Assembly (NCBI RefSeq): GCF_022539505.1
Contig: NC_061514.1
Coordinates: 221,239,837-221,303,836 of the forward strand
Origin: Lolium rigidum
Taxonomy: Eukaryota; Streptophyta; Magnoliopsida; Poales; Poaceae
Reading direction: 5' to 3'
DNA length: 64,000 nucleotides
In this document: positions 35,225 to 47,268 of the stretch, one piece after another
Layout: the number at the start of each line of letters is the position of its first letter
How positions within the stretch are numbered: position 1 is the first letter of the stretch
The notes under the pieces: generated by a model
Seen by the model: only the letters and a program-made list of their open reading frames with translations
Told to the model about the DNA's origin: nothing
Databases searched by the model: none
Position numbers and translations under genes: made by a program

Positions 35225-36398
35225 TGTTATCACCAAGATTTGACCAAGTCAGAGGTGGGCCGCAGTCCAGATGGGCTTAAGGAAATATACGTGGAGAATT
35301 ATATGAATCGGCCTGTTATACCAAGTTGGGCTTAATTGCCCGTGTATCTGTAACATATTAGATCTATTTTAGTTTAGAGATAGAATCTTAGTCGTGCACG
35401 GTTTAGTGCATGCCCACATTAGAGAGTCCCCTGGACTATAAATATGTACCTAGGGTTTATGGAATAAACAACAACTCACGTTCAACCCCAAAAACAAACC
35501 AATCTCGGCGCATCGCCAACTCCTTCGTCTCGAGGGTTTCTATCAGGTAAGCGACATGCTGCCTAGATCGCATCTTGCGATCTAGGCAGCACAAGCCCCA
35601 CGTTGTTCATGCGTTGCTCGTACTCGAAGCGCTTTTGATGGCGAGCAACGTAGTTATCATTAGATATGTTAGGGTTAGCATTGTTCTTCGTTTAAGCATG
35701 CTTACGTAGTGCAGCCCTTGCATATCTAGCCGCCCTCACGCCTATCTCAGGTGTGGGGCGGCACCCGCTTGATCATTATTTAGTAGATCTGATCCGTTAC
35801 GATTGCTCCTTGTTCTACAAGGATTAGTTTAATATCTGCAATAGTTAGGCCTTACAAAGGGGGGAGGATCCAGTGGCACGTAGGGTGGCGTTCGCAAGTC
35901 CTAAACGGGATGTTCCGAGGATCAACTTCATGTTGGTTTTTTGGCCTTGTTTAGGATCGGCTTACGAGCACTGTGCGTGGCCGCGAGGCCCAACCTCGGA
36001 GTAGGATGATCCGATTATGCGGTGAAAACCCTAAATCGTCGTAGATCTCATTAGCTTCATCTTGATCAAGCAGGACCACCAAGTATTCGTGCACCCCGCA
36101 CGGATCATGGGTGGATCGGCTCTTTGAGCCGATTCACGGGATAACCCGAGAGCCGATCGAGGCTCGTATTTAATGTTTACATGTATGCCCTGCAGAAACT
36201 AAGCGAGGCATCCCCATCACCTTCCTGACCAGGTATAGGTCAGGTGGCACGCCCTTGCACTTCGCAACGCCGCGTGTGACCAGAAGAGCATTGCGGGCCG
36301 TCGCTCGGAGGGGTCTCGGCCAGCCGCAGCTCTAGGCTCTTCCCGGCTCTACGGTGTTGACAAGGCCGCTGCCCGCCGGTGGGTTTTGGCAGTCAACA
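35225..36398 (+). repeat. 5' LTR of element F
   Basis: 1174 bp, TGTTATCACC to GCAGTCAACA. TATA box CTATAAATA at 35436-35444. Inverted repeats: 14-bp stem 35559-35572/35576-35589, CGTTGCTCG stem 35612-35620/35642-35650, and GCCGCCC-based stem 35729-35743/35749-35762. A GATCGGCTC/GAGCCGAT pair lies near 36114-36135. By eye about twenty single-base differences from the 3' LTR, roughly half of them indels. Confidence 0.93.
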
Positions 36399-36403
36399 CA
36401 TTC

Positions 36404-36421
36404 TGGCACGCCCGGTGGGAC
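36404..36421 (+). other. Probable primer binding site of element F
   Basis: TGGCACGCCCGGTGGGAC begins 5 bp after the LTR and has the TGG start required to pair with a tRNA CCA end. I do not recognise the tRNA. In element A the same place reads as a degraded version. Confidence 0.5.
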
Positions 36422-36460
36422 TATCGTCTACATCAACCACATCGCCATCTACATCTGAGA

Positions 36461-39228
36461 TGGCGGACGGCACGCCAGTCACCTACGAGGATCGGCCTGA
36501 TGACCTCAAGAAGCAATACAACGAGATCAAGGCCACCCTCGAAGCCGACCTCATCGGCTCTTTTCAGAGAACCCGTTCCCGTGGCATCAGATGGAAGGGG
36601 TTCTCACCGCAAGGTGCGCTCGATGGGATAGACCTCTCTACCCCGTCGGAGGAACGCACCAGGGGTCTGCGGCAGGAGATCAACTACCTGGTGGCTCACT
36701 CGCTACACCGCCACTCTGAGAACTTGGTCAACGCGTTGGAGCGTGTCGCTCTGCGCGTGATCCAGGAGATCATGAGCCACCAGTACTCGCCGTCGGGACC
36801 AGCTCTCGGGACTCATCAAGGAGAGTTGCCATTCCGAGCCCCGTCCACCGCTGCCATATGCGTTGGCAGCACTCGCCGAAGTGCCGACTACACCAGCATT
36901 CCTCGTCTACGGGATTGGTGGCGACCCTAGTGACTACCAGCTCTTAATGGAGGCGCCTAAGGAGATCCCTCATGGATACGCGTGCATGTATGTGCCGGAT
37001 TGTGGTGACCGGGCACTCACAAACCAGGCCACAACATCGGGGACTCCGGCGAAGACAGGAGGAACGTCGGCGACGGGAGCGGACGTGGCTAACTAAATAC
37101 GCCACACCGACGAAACTCCCGAGCCCAGCTCCTGCAGCCGGCTCGTAGCTGGAAAAGCAAACATGGCAGGCCAAGTACGCCACCCCGGCGAATCTTCGCA
37201 GTACAACTCCTACGGCCAAGCACAGCGGATCAGATCGGCACCATACCGAGAGACCAGTTCGGCATGATGCCGAAAAGAAGGGCGATCGGCTATTCCAAGC
37301 CGTACCTCGACGATTACGAGATGATCCCGCTGCCACCTAAATATCGGCTCCCCGACTTCTCCAAATTCAGTGGATCGGATGGCTCCAGCTCCATCGAGCA
37401 CGTCGGCCGATATTTGGCTCAACTCGGGACCGGCTTCGGTGTCGGATCAGCTACGCGTGAGGCTCTTTTCACAGTCCCTCACGGGATCGGCTTTTGGATG
37501 GTACACCTCTTTGCCAGCAAACTCCATCCGAGCCTTGGAAGCAATTGGAAGAACAGTTCCATATGCAATACCATTCGAAGCTTCCGAGTCCGGCATTGCC
37601 GATCTAGCACAACTACGTCGAAGCGCGGGGAAACGGTGACAGAATACATCCAGGCGCTTCAGGAATCTTAGGAACCGATGTTATTCGGTTCGTATAACTG
37701 AAAAGGAAGCAGTCGAGTTGGCAGTAGCAGGCCTTGCAACACAGCTCAAGGACATGGCCTCCCAAGCAGATTATCCCTCGTTGGCGCACATGGTTCAGAA
37801 ACTATCAGCATATGAACAGCGCCACCCCGACCTGTACCAAGACAAGTTCAAGCGTGCAGTAGTTATGGTCGATACGGAGGAAGACGAAGTGCCTGCGGGA
37901 GGCCAAGAGATAGCAAGTGGCTGAGTGAACTCAGGGGGAACCCCGTGGCCTGCAAATGGGTAAAGCCACCAGGGCCGCCTGTGGGATTTGATTTTGACAT
38001 AACCAAGACTCGAACAAATCTTCGACCTCCTGCTCAAGGAGAAACAGCTTGACGATTCCTGAAGGTCTCAAGTTCCCCACGGCGAAAGAGCTAAACGGAA
38101 AGCCGTACCGCAAATTCCACAACTCGCTTTCCCATGCCACCAACGACTGCCGGGTGTGGCGTCAGCACATCCAAGCGGCGATAGAGAAGGGGCGGCTAAT
38201 TTTCAACCAGTACGCCTTGAAGGTCGACACCCAACCCTTCCCCGCCGTTAACATGGTAGAAACCACCTACCCTGAAGGTTGCCAGCCGGGTCCCTCGTTC
38301 AGCATCAACATGGTAGGACTTGGAAACCACTCTGGCAAAGATGGAGATGAGGGCAGCTGCTCTCATAGCAAGGATACGAGAGGAGGCCGCTCCACGCAAT
38401 CGGCTCCGTCATGATGGCAAGCGCTATGTCACAGAGGGAGAGGTGAAGAATATAAGATATCGGCGACCCCTCTCTGATCACCTCCTCAACAAATATGTGA
38501 GTCAGTATGACCAACGCCGACGGCACAATTACGATGATAGAGGAGATCGTTTGGCTAGAGAAGCCAGAAGATATCGTCGGCAGAATCGCGATGAGGAGGA
38601 GCACGAGCGCTGTGCCACGGAAGCATCAAGGGAGCAAGATGACAACGCCAGGCATTGGGACTGCCCTTTCTTCAGACACTGCTGGGATTCAGGAATGAGC
38701 CGATTGCCCACAATCGGCAATTGCCCAGAATGCAATCAGAAAAAGAAGGAGGCAGCCAATGTGTCTGTGTTCGAACGTCTAGGGCCTCTCCCGCCACAAA
38801 GCAAACGCGCTGAGTCACCTCGTTGGGCAGATCTTGAGGATTCAGAAGACGAGGGAGAAGTGGAAGAAGATAGGTGCCACCGGCCAAGGTGGTGCCCTGA
38901 CGGACTCAGCCGTTCCCAAAAGCGCAGGGTTCAACGATTGCGCGGCCTGGAGGAAGCCGAGAGGGTGTACTCGCATACGCTAAGGAAGGCACGGCCTGAT
39001 CCGGCTGCAAAGGTTCAGCGAACCCCGGATGAAGAGGGTCGTCCACGGAAAATGGAGTGGCGCCCTAAACAGAGGAAAGCCGATGATGAGACATCGGCTG
39101 GCACAAACATGGTACTCGTCTTGCCGACAGAGCTTAGCGCTCCACGACTCTACGGAGCACTCAAGGTGGACGACAGCAAGCGCATCAAGTCAGAGGTTGG
39201 GTTGGTTTTATCCAGCCCGACCAAGTAG
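36461..39228 (+). pseudogene. gag: gag of element F, frameshifted
   Basis: The start is the ATG at 36461 (MADGTPVTYED). Blocks in changing frames: 36461-36850 (LEADLIGSFQRTRSRGIRWK, IQEIMSHQYSPSGPA), 36863-37096, 37264-37500 (PPKYRLPDFSKFSGSDGSSS, start of the gag fold), 37600-37924 (MASQADYPSLAHMVQKL), 38049-38340 and 38320-39228. The last block is long and clean, with a Cys/His motif (HWDCPFFRHCW, NCPEC), an acidic run, CHRPRWCPDGLSRSQKRR and a basic tail. It ends at 39226-39228 without the protease that follows in element A. At least five indels or stops; dead. Confidence 0.78.
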
Positions 39229-40329
39229 CAAGATCAAACCAATGAGCAAACCAGGAGAGGCTGATCCTTGTGATCGGCCCCAAAAAATTTACGAAGGGAA
39301 CTTACAAAACCTTCAACGAGCAAGCAACGTGGAGGCCGATTCCAGCAATCGGCCAAAATTATCCTCACCCACCATTCTGCCTGGGTTCAACATGTTATCC
39401 AACAGAGCCGATACCATCAATTTTCTTGACAGAATCGGCTCGGGGGGCATATAATCAGATGAGCATGTGCAGATAAACATGTGAGAACGTACGTGCAAGG
39501 AGACATTGGGGGCCGATTAAGGGAAATCGGCCAAATAAAAAAAAACATTTTTGGAACAGCCGATGCAAGGGCATCGACTTCGGAATCGAGAAACTTCTCC
39601 AGCTGCTTCGAGCCGATCCGGGTTCCTGAACCTTTTTCGTCAAGGATTTCCAATCTTTGGGGGCTAGTTCAGCTGAAACGGAGGATTATCGGCTGTGGCG
39701 CATTCTCTCTGACATTCTCACCTCGAGTAAGGCTCGGGGGGCAGCAGGCCTAGTGGATACTCTGTTTAAAGAACCGATGAGGATACCATCGGCTGATCCT
39801 TCATTGCAACCTTCTTCACAATGATGGGTACTGAACAGGATTATTGGGTTTGGTTGGGAAAGTTCGAAGGTTTTCCTGAAAATCCGGCATCTTCCACCAG
39901 ATTTAGAAAATCATCAGCTGAAGAAGAGAAGGGTGAATTTCAAAGGACCGATGCGGTGCGATCGGTTCATTACGCATTGGCAAAGGGGACGAATCGGCAA
40001 GGTCAGTAGAAGAGAGAATCGGCTCAATTAAAAGGAATCGGCAAAATCAAGATTGGGGAAAAGTTCTTCATTGATTAAGATGAGATTTCTTACATAAAGA
40101 GCTAATTGCTCTCAAAAGGGAAATACTAGGGGATCCATTGCCCCATCTACTACTACCGGCCCTATTCTAGAGGTCCTATCTATGGGCCATCACCGCCCTC
40201 GTCGCCGCCGTCGTCGCCACTATCGGCGCTCGCTCCCGGCGGGCTCGTCGTCGCTCCAATGGCCGCCAACCGGACCCTCGTTGTCTTCATCTTCTTCGTC
40301 GGCGTCGTCCTCGTCGCTCGTCGAAGTCG
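39229..40329 (+). other. Element F spacer with GCCGAT/ATCGGC hairpins
   Basis: Noncoding. Inverted repeats GGCCGAT-ATCGGCC at 39334-39354 and 39511-39532, GAGCCGAT-ATCGGCTC at 39405-39441, and weaker pairs near 39772-39796 and 39945-39966. GGCTCGGGGGGC motifs sit at about 39438-39449 and 39733-39742. The order and motif type resemble the spacer of element A. The stretch 40180-40330 is GC-rich and belongs to the tail of the antisense frame. Confidence 0.6.
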
Positions 40330-40702
40330 CTAAGATTGCCCGGCCAAGGGCAGTAACCGCTTGGCCGGCGGCTCGTCGGAGGAGCTCTCGTCATCGTCCT
40401 CCTCCTCCTCTTCCTCGCTCCTCCTCCTCCCCGGAAGAGGTGAAGTCGCAGGAGAAGCTGTCGGCGTCACTCTCCTCCTCCGTTTCCCCAACGGCGAGGA
40501 AGCGGAGGTCGCTCTCCCCGTCCGTCGAGGACTGGTCGTCCTCGGACCAGATGGAGAAGTCGTGGTCTGACTCCTCCCCGGCCGCAATGGCGCGGCGGGT
40601 GTTAGCCGCGTGGACCGCCGCCGCGTTGTACTCCGGCGTCGGCTCGCGGGACGTGGAGGACTGGCTGGAAGGATCTGATAGGGCAGAGGAGGAGGAAGAC
40701 AT
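40330..40702 (-). pseudogene. Antisense acidic Ser-rich frame of element F
   Basis: The minus-strand ATG at 40702 (MSSSSSALSDPSSQSS, then TSREPTPEYNAAA) opens a protein dominated by Ser, Asp and Glu (HDFSIWSEDDQSSTDGE, then EEEE runs). The frame changes near 40420 into SEEEEEEDDDESSSDEPPAK and stops at 40330-40332. It points against gag, in the same position as the plant-mobile-domain gene of element A, but shows no similarity to it. A weak TATA-like CTATATCC lies at about 40783-40790 on the minus strand. I recall similar acidic Ser-rich predicted proteins from cereal genomes; function unknown. The plus-strand frame here is a composition shadow. Confidence 0.5.
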
Positions 40703-40982
40703 GGTGGCTGGGAGGGTTTTTGGAGTGCTAATGCGGAGGAGATACAAAGGAGAACTGTTCAGAGCGGTTAAATCGAAGGAGGATATAGTGGAAATTCAAT
40801 GCCACAGCAGTTTCCGAGGAAGTGGTGCCTAAAAAAGAAAAAAAAAACTGCCAGATCACACGGAGAAGTTGAGAAGGCAAGGCATCATCACGAGGGATAC
40901 TGCGATGGTTCTGCCACGACATGACCCGACAAAGGAAAGCAGAGTGATTTTGGAATTACCAATTCCAAAACCAGGGGGCATG

Positions 40983-42157
40983 TGTTATCACCAAGATTTG
41001 ACCAAGTCGAGGTGGGCCGCAGATCCGGATGGGCTTAAGGAAATATACGTGGAGAATTATATGAATCGGCTCGTTATACCAAGTTGGGCTTAATTGCCCG
41101 TGTATCTGTAACATATTAGATCTATTTTAGTTTAGAGATAGAATCTTAGTCGTGCACGGTTTAGTGCATGCCCACATTAGAGAGTCCCCTGGACTATAAA
41201 TATGTACCTAGGGTTTATGGAATAAACAACAACTCACGTTCAACCCCAAAAACAAACCAATCTCGGCGCATCGCCAACTCCTTCGTCTCGAGGGTTTCTA
41301 TCAGGTAAGCGACATGCTGCCTAGATCGCATCTTGCGATCTAGGCAAGCACAAGCCCCACGTTGTTCATGCGTTGCTCGTACCGAAGCGCTTTTGATGGC
41401 GAGCAACGTAGTTATCATTAGATATGTTAGGGTTAGCATTGTTCTTCGTTTAAGCATGCTTACGTAGTGCAGCCCTTGCATATCTAGCCGCCCTCACGCC
41501 TATCTCGGGTGTGGGGCGGCACCCCGCTTGATCATTATTTAGTAGATCTGATCCGTTACGATTGCTCCTTGTTCTACAAGGATTAGTTTAATATCTGCAA
41601 TAGTTAGGCCTTACAAAGGGGGAGGATCCAGGTGGCACGTAGGGGTGGCGTTCGCAAGTCCTAAACGGGATGTTCCGAGGATCAACTTCATGTTGGTTTT
41701 TGGCCTTGTTTAGGATCGGCTTACGAGCACCGTGCGTGGCCGCGAGGCCCAACCTGGAGTAGGATGATCCGATTATGCGGTGAAAACCCTAAATCGTCGT
41801 AGATCTCATTAGCTTCATCTTGATCAAGCAGGACCACCAAGTATTCGTGCACCCCGCACGGATCATGGGTGGATCGGCTCTTTGAGCCGATTCACAGGAT
41901 AACCTGAGAGCCGATCGAGGCTCGTATTTAATGTTTACATGTATGCCCTGCAGGAAACTAAGCGAGGCATCCCCATCACCTTCCTGACCAGGTATAGGTC
42001 AGGTGGCACGCCCTTGCACTTCGCAACGCCGCGTGTGACCAGAAGAGCATTGCGGGCCGTCGCTCGGAGGGGTCTCAGCCAGCCGCAGCTCTAGGCTCTT
42101 CCCGGCTCTACGGTGTTGACAAGGCCGCTGCCCGCCGGTGGGTTTTGGCAGTCAACA
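40983..42157 (+). repeat. 3' LTR of element F
   Basis: 1175 bp, preceded by the purine tract CCAGGGGGCATG. TATA box at 41194-41202. The 14-bp stem at 41317-41330 is kept but its right arm carries one inserted A. It ends GCAGTCAACA and is followed by AGAGA. Confidence 0.93.
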
Positions 42158-43051
42158 AGAGAATACTATGTTATGTTAATTATCAAGTTATTACCTATGT
42201 GTTGTTTATGATCTTGCATGCTCTCCGTTATTAGTAGAGGCTCTGGCCAAGTTTTTGCTCTTAACTCCAAGAGGGAGTATTTATGCTCGATAGTGGGTTC
42301 ATGCCTCCATTGATATCCGGGACAGTGACGAGAAAGTTCTAAGGTTGTGGATGTACTTGTTGCCACTAGGGATAAAACATTGATGCTATGTCTAAGGATG
42401 TAGTTGTTGATTACATTACGCACCATACTTAATGCAATTGTCTGTTGTTTAGCAACTTAATACTGGAAGGGGTTTGGATGATAACCTGAAGGTGGACTTT
42501 TTAGGCATAGATGCAACTGGATGGCGGTCTATGTACTTTTTCGTAATGCCCAATTAAATCTCACTATATTTATCATGACATGTATGTGCATTGTTATGCC
42601 CTCTCTATTTGTCAATTGCCCGACTGTAATTTGTTCACCCAACATGCTTTTATCTTATGGGAGAGACACCTCTAGTGAACTGTGGACCCCGGTCCATTCT
42701 TTTATACTTGAAATACAAATCTGCTGCAATACTTGTTCTTTACTTGTTTTCTTGCAAACAATCATCTTCCACACAATACGGTTAACCCTTTGTTACAGCA
42801 AGCCGGTGAGATTGACAACCTCACTTGTTTCGTTGGGGCAAAGTACTTTGGTTGTGTTGTGCGGGTTCCACGTTGGCGCCGGAATCTCTGGTTTTGCGCC
42901 GCACTACATCCCGCCGCCATCAACATTCAACGTGCTTCTTGACTCCTACTGGTTCGATTAAACCTTGGTTTCTTACTGAGGGAAACTTGCCGCTGTGCGC
43001 ATCACACCTTCCTCTTGGGGTTCCCAACGGACGTGTCAGCTACACGCATCA
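42158..43051 (+). repeat. 3' LTR of element E, second part
   Basis: Continues the LTR after element F, beginning with the duplicated AGAGA and ending ACACGCATCA at 43051. It matches 28673-29560. GGCAA follows directly. Confidence 0.92.
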
Positions 43052-43413
43052 GGCAAGCAGTCTTCCCACTTGGATCCGTACTCCAGTACACATGCTCTCA
43101 ACATGTCCTCCAGTATCTGGTTGACTCTTTCCGTCTGTCCATCGGTCTACGGGTGATAGGCGGTGCTGAAATTCAGACGGGTTCCTAGTCCTTCATGCAC
43201 TTTCTGCCAGAATCTTGTGGTGAATTGTGATCCTCTATCTGACACTATCGACTTCGGGGTTCCGTGCAGGGCGAAAATTCTGGAGATGTATAGTTCAGCT
43301 AACTTCGGGCCTTGGTATGTGGTCTTGAAGGCGATGAAATGAGCTACCTTGGTCAATCTATCGACAACTACCCATATTGAATCATTGCCTTTGCTGGATT
43401 TGGGCAAACCTGT
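43052..43413 (-). pseudogene. pol: Element C pol, second piece: integrase core
   Basis: The minus strand shows [16 protein letters not shown], then VSDRGSQFTTRFWQ with the second catalytic D, and [16 protein letters not shown] with the catalytic E. The stop (TAG near 43150) replaces a codon that is Gln in element B, consistent with a single C-to-T change. The piece is bounded by GGCAA from element E's insertion and CCTGT from element G's. Confidence 0.88.
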
Positions 43414-43794
43414 TGACATAGGAATCCCCAATAAGCCGAAGATAGTACCCGGGGTTTGCTGAAGGCCCACTACTCGAAGAATAAGAAGATTCGGAAGCCC
43501 AAGATATTTTTAAAGAAAGCTAGAGTTGTAATAGGAAGCAGTATTTGTAATCTTGCGGGAGGAGTTAGAAACCTTCCCGGACTCTGTAACTTGTACAATA
43601 CGAATCCCTCGGCACCACCTCCTATATAAGGGGGGGTCGAGGGACAAAGAAAGCATCGAATCATTGTTCCTCAAACCCTAGTTTCATAATCGTCGAGTAC
43701 TTTTCGGCTGAAACCTTCGAGATCCACTTGCCCTCTACTTCCAACTAAACCCTAGTCTACAACTTGTAGGCATTGATAAGTTAATACCTTGTCA
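43414..43794 (+). repeat. 5' LTR of element G
   Basis: 381 bp, TGACATAGG to ACCTTGTCA. TATA box CCTATATAAG at 43621-43630 followed by a G-run. It is 4 bp shorter than the 3' LTR. Confidence 0.93.
43621..43630 (+). promoter_or_regulatory. TATA box of element G LTR
   Basis: CCTATATAAG, kept identically in the 3' LTR at 56342-56351. Best TATA match in the window. Confidence 0.7.
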
Positions 43795-43796
43795 AT

Positions 43797-43814
43797 TGGC
43801 ACCGTCTGTGGGAA
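43797..43814 (+). other. Primer binding site of element G
   Basis: TGGCACCGTCTGTGGGAA begins 2 bp after the LTR, with the TGG start that pairs with a tRNA CCA end. The tRNA is not identified by me. Confidence 0.6.
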
Positions 43815-43840
43815 TTAGAGGCGTCAAGGATCCGATCTCG

Positions 43841-46601
43841 ATGGCACGTTCAAGATTGTCGACTTCATCAACCGCAAACAACGCAATGGATCGAGGTAAA
43901 CAGATCGCAACTAGTCTTGTCGATTTTGTTCCTCACCCGCCCTCCCGTTTGGATGCATATGCATATCTGGAGGAGCCTATGGAGATGACGTTCGGAAGGT
44001 TTCACTTTCGCGTCGAGAAAGAAGGATCGTATCGTGTCGAAATTCCGATTTCATCGGGATCGTCGGCGGTCGATTCCGATTTTTCAAGTTATACATCGTC
44101 AACCGAATCAGGAGAGGAAGAAACTTCGTCGTCACGCTTCATCAGCACTAGGGCAAGAGAAAAACTCGCCAAGATCTTCAGCGACATGTCGTTTGAGTCA
44201 TCTGCGGACTCCTATATAAGCGATGGCTCAAGCAGTGTCGACAGCTACAACTTCATCGACAAATCTACTACAATGGGCAAGGTCTTCACCGAGCCTCAAT
44301 GATGGTGTCACCAAACCCAACATAGATCTGAATACAAAGCATCATCAGATTTATGTTATCGGAGAGCCAAGCCGTGACCAGGAGGAAACATCTGAGGCTT
44401 TCGACGATTTGGGAAATCCATACGTTGATCCCTCTAATCTGCGACAAGGTTTAGGCAGTAAATACGTCGGCCCTGAGCCTCGCGATAGAGTTCAACTTCC
44501 GCAGGCAGCATGGGATAGAGCCGCAAGAGCTATGGATGGCTCAGAACCAATGGCTACAACAACCACGCCAGCAGAGTTGCAAGCATATCAATATAGGATC
44601 GCACGAGCTGCAAGGGAATTGCAAAAACAGACAGATGCTTTAAATAGAAGAAAGGAGGCAGCCTCCGCTTCAAGCAGGCGAAGGGCGGAGTTAAGTCAAC
44701 AATCTGGAACCTCGGGAGATAGCCACAGAGAAGCTCGGAACAGAGCAAGGTCAAGATTGCAACATATACCTGAAGGAGAAAGAGAGTTCCTCGTTCAAAA
44801 CCTCGACATGTCTTTTATGTCGATAGACACAAGAGAGAATATTATCCCCAAGACACCAGAAGCTGGGTATATGGCGACACAAGCCTTTATCCTTGCATCT
44901 AGGCCACCTCCACGAGATCCAAGGGAGGCACTGTACAACATGGCAGTGGCAGGAGCTAAAGCCATGGGAACGGCGTGTGCATCAACACCGCCAGAGGAAG
45001 CAGCAAGGCAAAATAGTCCACGACCTGCGGCAGCAGCAGCAGCAATTGTCGAAGGAACAAGTGGAGCAAGAGACACGGCAGCACAAGCAAGGGTAGACAG
45101 AGCACGGCAAAGCAGAAGGGAACATCGGCATTCCCCAGAATTAAACGACGAGGATATGTGCGGTTTGCCGTGCTTCACAAGGAGAGTACGAAAAACTCGA
45201 GTCCCTTCGGGATTTAAGTTGCCTGATAACTTCAAGAAATTCGACGGCTTGCAAGATCCAGAGGATTGGCTAGTTGATTACCTCGAGACGGTGAAGTTAA
45301 CTGGAGGGACCAGGGCAACAGCCATGCAAAGCATCCAAGTGCATTTAAGTGGAGCCGCACGATCTTGGATCAAAAAGCTCCCTCCAGGGTCTATCGACAG
45401 TTGGGATAGCTTCGAGGACATATTTGTCAAGAATTTCCGGTCCACCTGCAAGAAACCCGCATCTCTAGAGGAATTACGGGCGTGTCGACAGAAGCCAGAC
45501 GAGCCAATGAGAAAATATATCCAAAGGTGGAACATCATCAAAAACTCGACAGAAAACATATCTGACGAGAGAGCAATAGATGCATTTGTCGCAGGGATCA
45601 GGCGTGGAGATTTTGTCGAAGATTTGGGAAGGACCAATCCAAAGACAGTATCCGCATTAATGGAAATAGCAAACAGATGGGCAGATGAAGAAGATGCTGT
45701 CCACAACAAACGGCATAGGTCGCCAGAGGAAGACCGCGGTCGAAATTATCAACCAAGGCGACGATTTCCTCGGCAGTACTCGAGTTATGATGCTCCAGGA
45801 CAAATCTCGGCCGGTTTCCGAGCAAGTGCAGGAGGAAACAACAGAGATGATTACCAGAGAAGTAATGAGCAACGAGGCGACAATAGAGATGAATCTCGAA
45901 ACAATAGGCAAAATAACGGGCCAAGGTTCCAAAGGCCTTTCGTGTCTCCCGAAGAAATGATGAACGGGCCGTGTCAGATGCACTTTTTCCTCGACAGCAA
46001 CGGAAAAAGACAGTCGGGACATCTGCAGAAGGATTGTCGTAATTTCCAAGCAATGCTAAGATATGCAGGGCATGCTAATGCACAGGCAACGCAAAGAAAT
46101 CCTCGGGAACCCATAAGTGAGGTTCACTTGCCACCTCCTCCCGCGATTACGGACGACAATCGACATCAGCTTAGAATAGCGGCGGCACCTGCACCACCAC
46201 CTTACGTCGATCCTAATTCTAACGGAGCAGTCTCGATGACTCAGAAGGGAAGGCCATCCAATAGAACTCAGAAAGTAATTTCGCGGCAGGTGTTCATGGC
46301 AGAGAAAATGCCTCGACCAACAGTCGAGTACCTTAATTGGTCAGGGCAAGATATTGGTTTCACTATAGCAGATCATCCACAGCAAGTTCCTCTACCAGGA
46401 CAGTCAGCACTCATACTACCAGCGGTCATCGCAGGATTTGACATGTCTCGCATATTTATAGATGGTGGCAGCAGCTTAAACCTTATGTATGCAGATACAT
46501 TAAGGAAGATGAACATATCCCTAGCAAACTTGAAGCCAACATACACGAGATTTCACGCGTATCACACCGGAGAAGCCAAGCTATCCGCCGGGGAAGATTA
46601 A
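43841..46601 (+). pseudogene. gag: gag and N-terminal protease of element G, one frameshift
   Basis: Probable start at the ATG at 43841 (MARSRLSTSSTANN). This frame runs to 44302, and the main frame 44223-46601 carries on, so one indel lies in the overlap. In the 792-residue part, the retrotransposon gag fold is at about 330-450 (FKLPDNFKKFDGLQDPEDW, SWIKKLPPGSIDSWDSF, FVAGIRRGDF). A Cys/His motif (GPCQMHFFLD to GHLQKDC) is at about 580-600. The protease active site FIDGGSSLNLMY is at about 744, with catalytic D in the DGGSS form seen in Tat elements. A stop at 46599-46601 interrupts the protease. Confidence 0.85.
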
Positions 46602-47268
46602 TCTCGACGTTCGGCTTGGGACCCGAGAAAATTACAGAATCGAGAAGTTGGAGTTTGAAGTTGTAGATTTCCCGTCGCAATACCACGCTCTGTTGGGACG
46701 ACCAGCATACGCTAGATTTATGGCGGTACCACATTATACGTACCTGTTGTGGAGGATGCCTGGACCTAAAGGACCAATCACAGTCAAAGGAAGCTTCGCC
46801 CTAGCCGATAAATGTGATAAGGATTTTCATCGAATATCAGAAACTTTCGGGATGCAAGCTGAGTATTTGGCGTCAAGGCTCATGACTGACTACGACGTGC
46901 TGCCAGACGTTGGAAGGCCAAACAAAGAATCAACTTTCAACACTGAGAGAAATTCTAAGGAGGTGCAGATTCACCCGACGGATCCAAAAAGACGACATCC
47001 ATCGCAAACGACATGGACCTCGCATAGGAAAGCGCGCTCGTCGAGTTCCTCCGTGAGAACTGGAAAATCTTCGCATGGTGTCCAGCCGACATGCCAGGAG
47101 TACCCGTGGAACTTGCCGAGCACCACCTAAACTTGGATCCACTAGCGAGACCAATCAAACAACCTTTGCGACGTTTTTCGGAACCAAATCGCAAGGCTAT
47201 GCTCTGTCGAAATTGATCGACTGAGAGAAGCTGGTTTTATCAAAGAACTGCATACATAGGCCACATGG
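46602..47268 (+). pseudogene. Protease C-terminus and linker of element G
   Basis: The frame 46648-47130 shows FPSQYHALLGRPAYARFM and PHYTYLLWRMPGPKGPI, the C-terminal protease half, then a linker. After a change near 47000, 47131-47268 leads into the reverse transcriptase (LREAGFIKE-like). At least two frame changes. Confidence 0.75.

Larger units (their letters stand above)
35225..42157 (+). mobile_element. Element F: gag-only relative of element A, complete with target duplication
   Basis: 6933 bp with LTRs 35225-36398 and 40983-42157 and exact 5-bp target copies AGAGA at 35220-35224 and 42158-42162. Rejoining the flanks gives the uninterrupted sequence seen at 28665-28690 in the 5' LTR of E. 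The interior has a gag remnant, a hairpin-rich spacer and an acidic antisense frame; protease, reverse transcriptase and integrase are all missing. The near-identical LTRs show it is the youngest or among the youngest insertions here. Confidence 0.95.
27960..43051 (+). mobile_element. Element E: Athila-like gag-protease-only retrotransposon, interrupted by element F
   Basis: LTRs are 27960-29560 and 34514-35224 plus 42158-43051. The internal part has a tRNA-Asp-type primer site, gag, protease, a 2.6-kb spacer and a polypurine tract. The target duplication is exact: GGCAA at 27955-27959 and at 43052-43056. It contains element F (35225-42157) in its 3' LTR, so its own length is about 8.15 kb. 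No reverse transcriptase or integrase is present. Confidence 0.92.

Noticed and set aside
40182..40832. 216-codon plus-strand frame rich in Ser and Arg in element F
   Set aside because: It is the complement of the acidic antisense frame; codon-run shadow.
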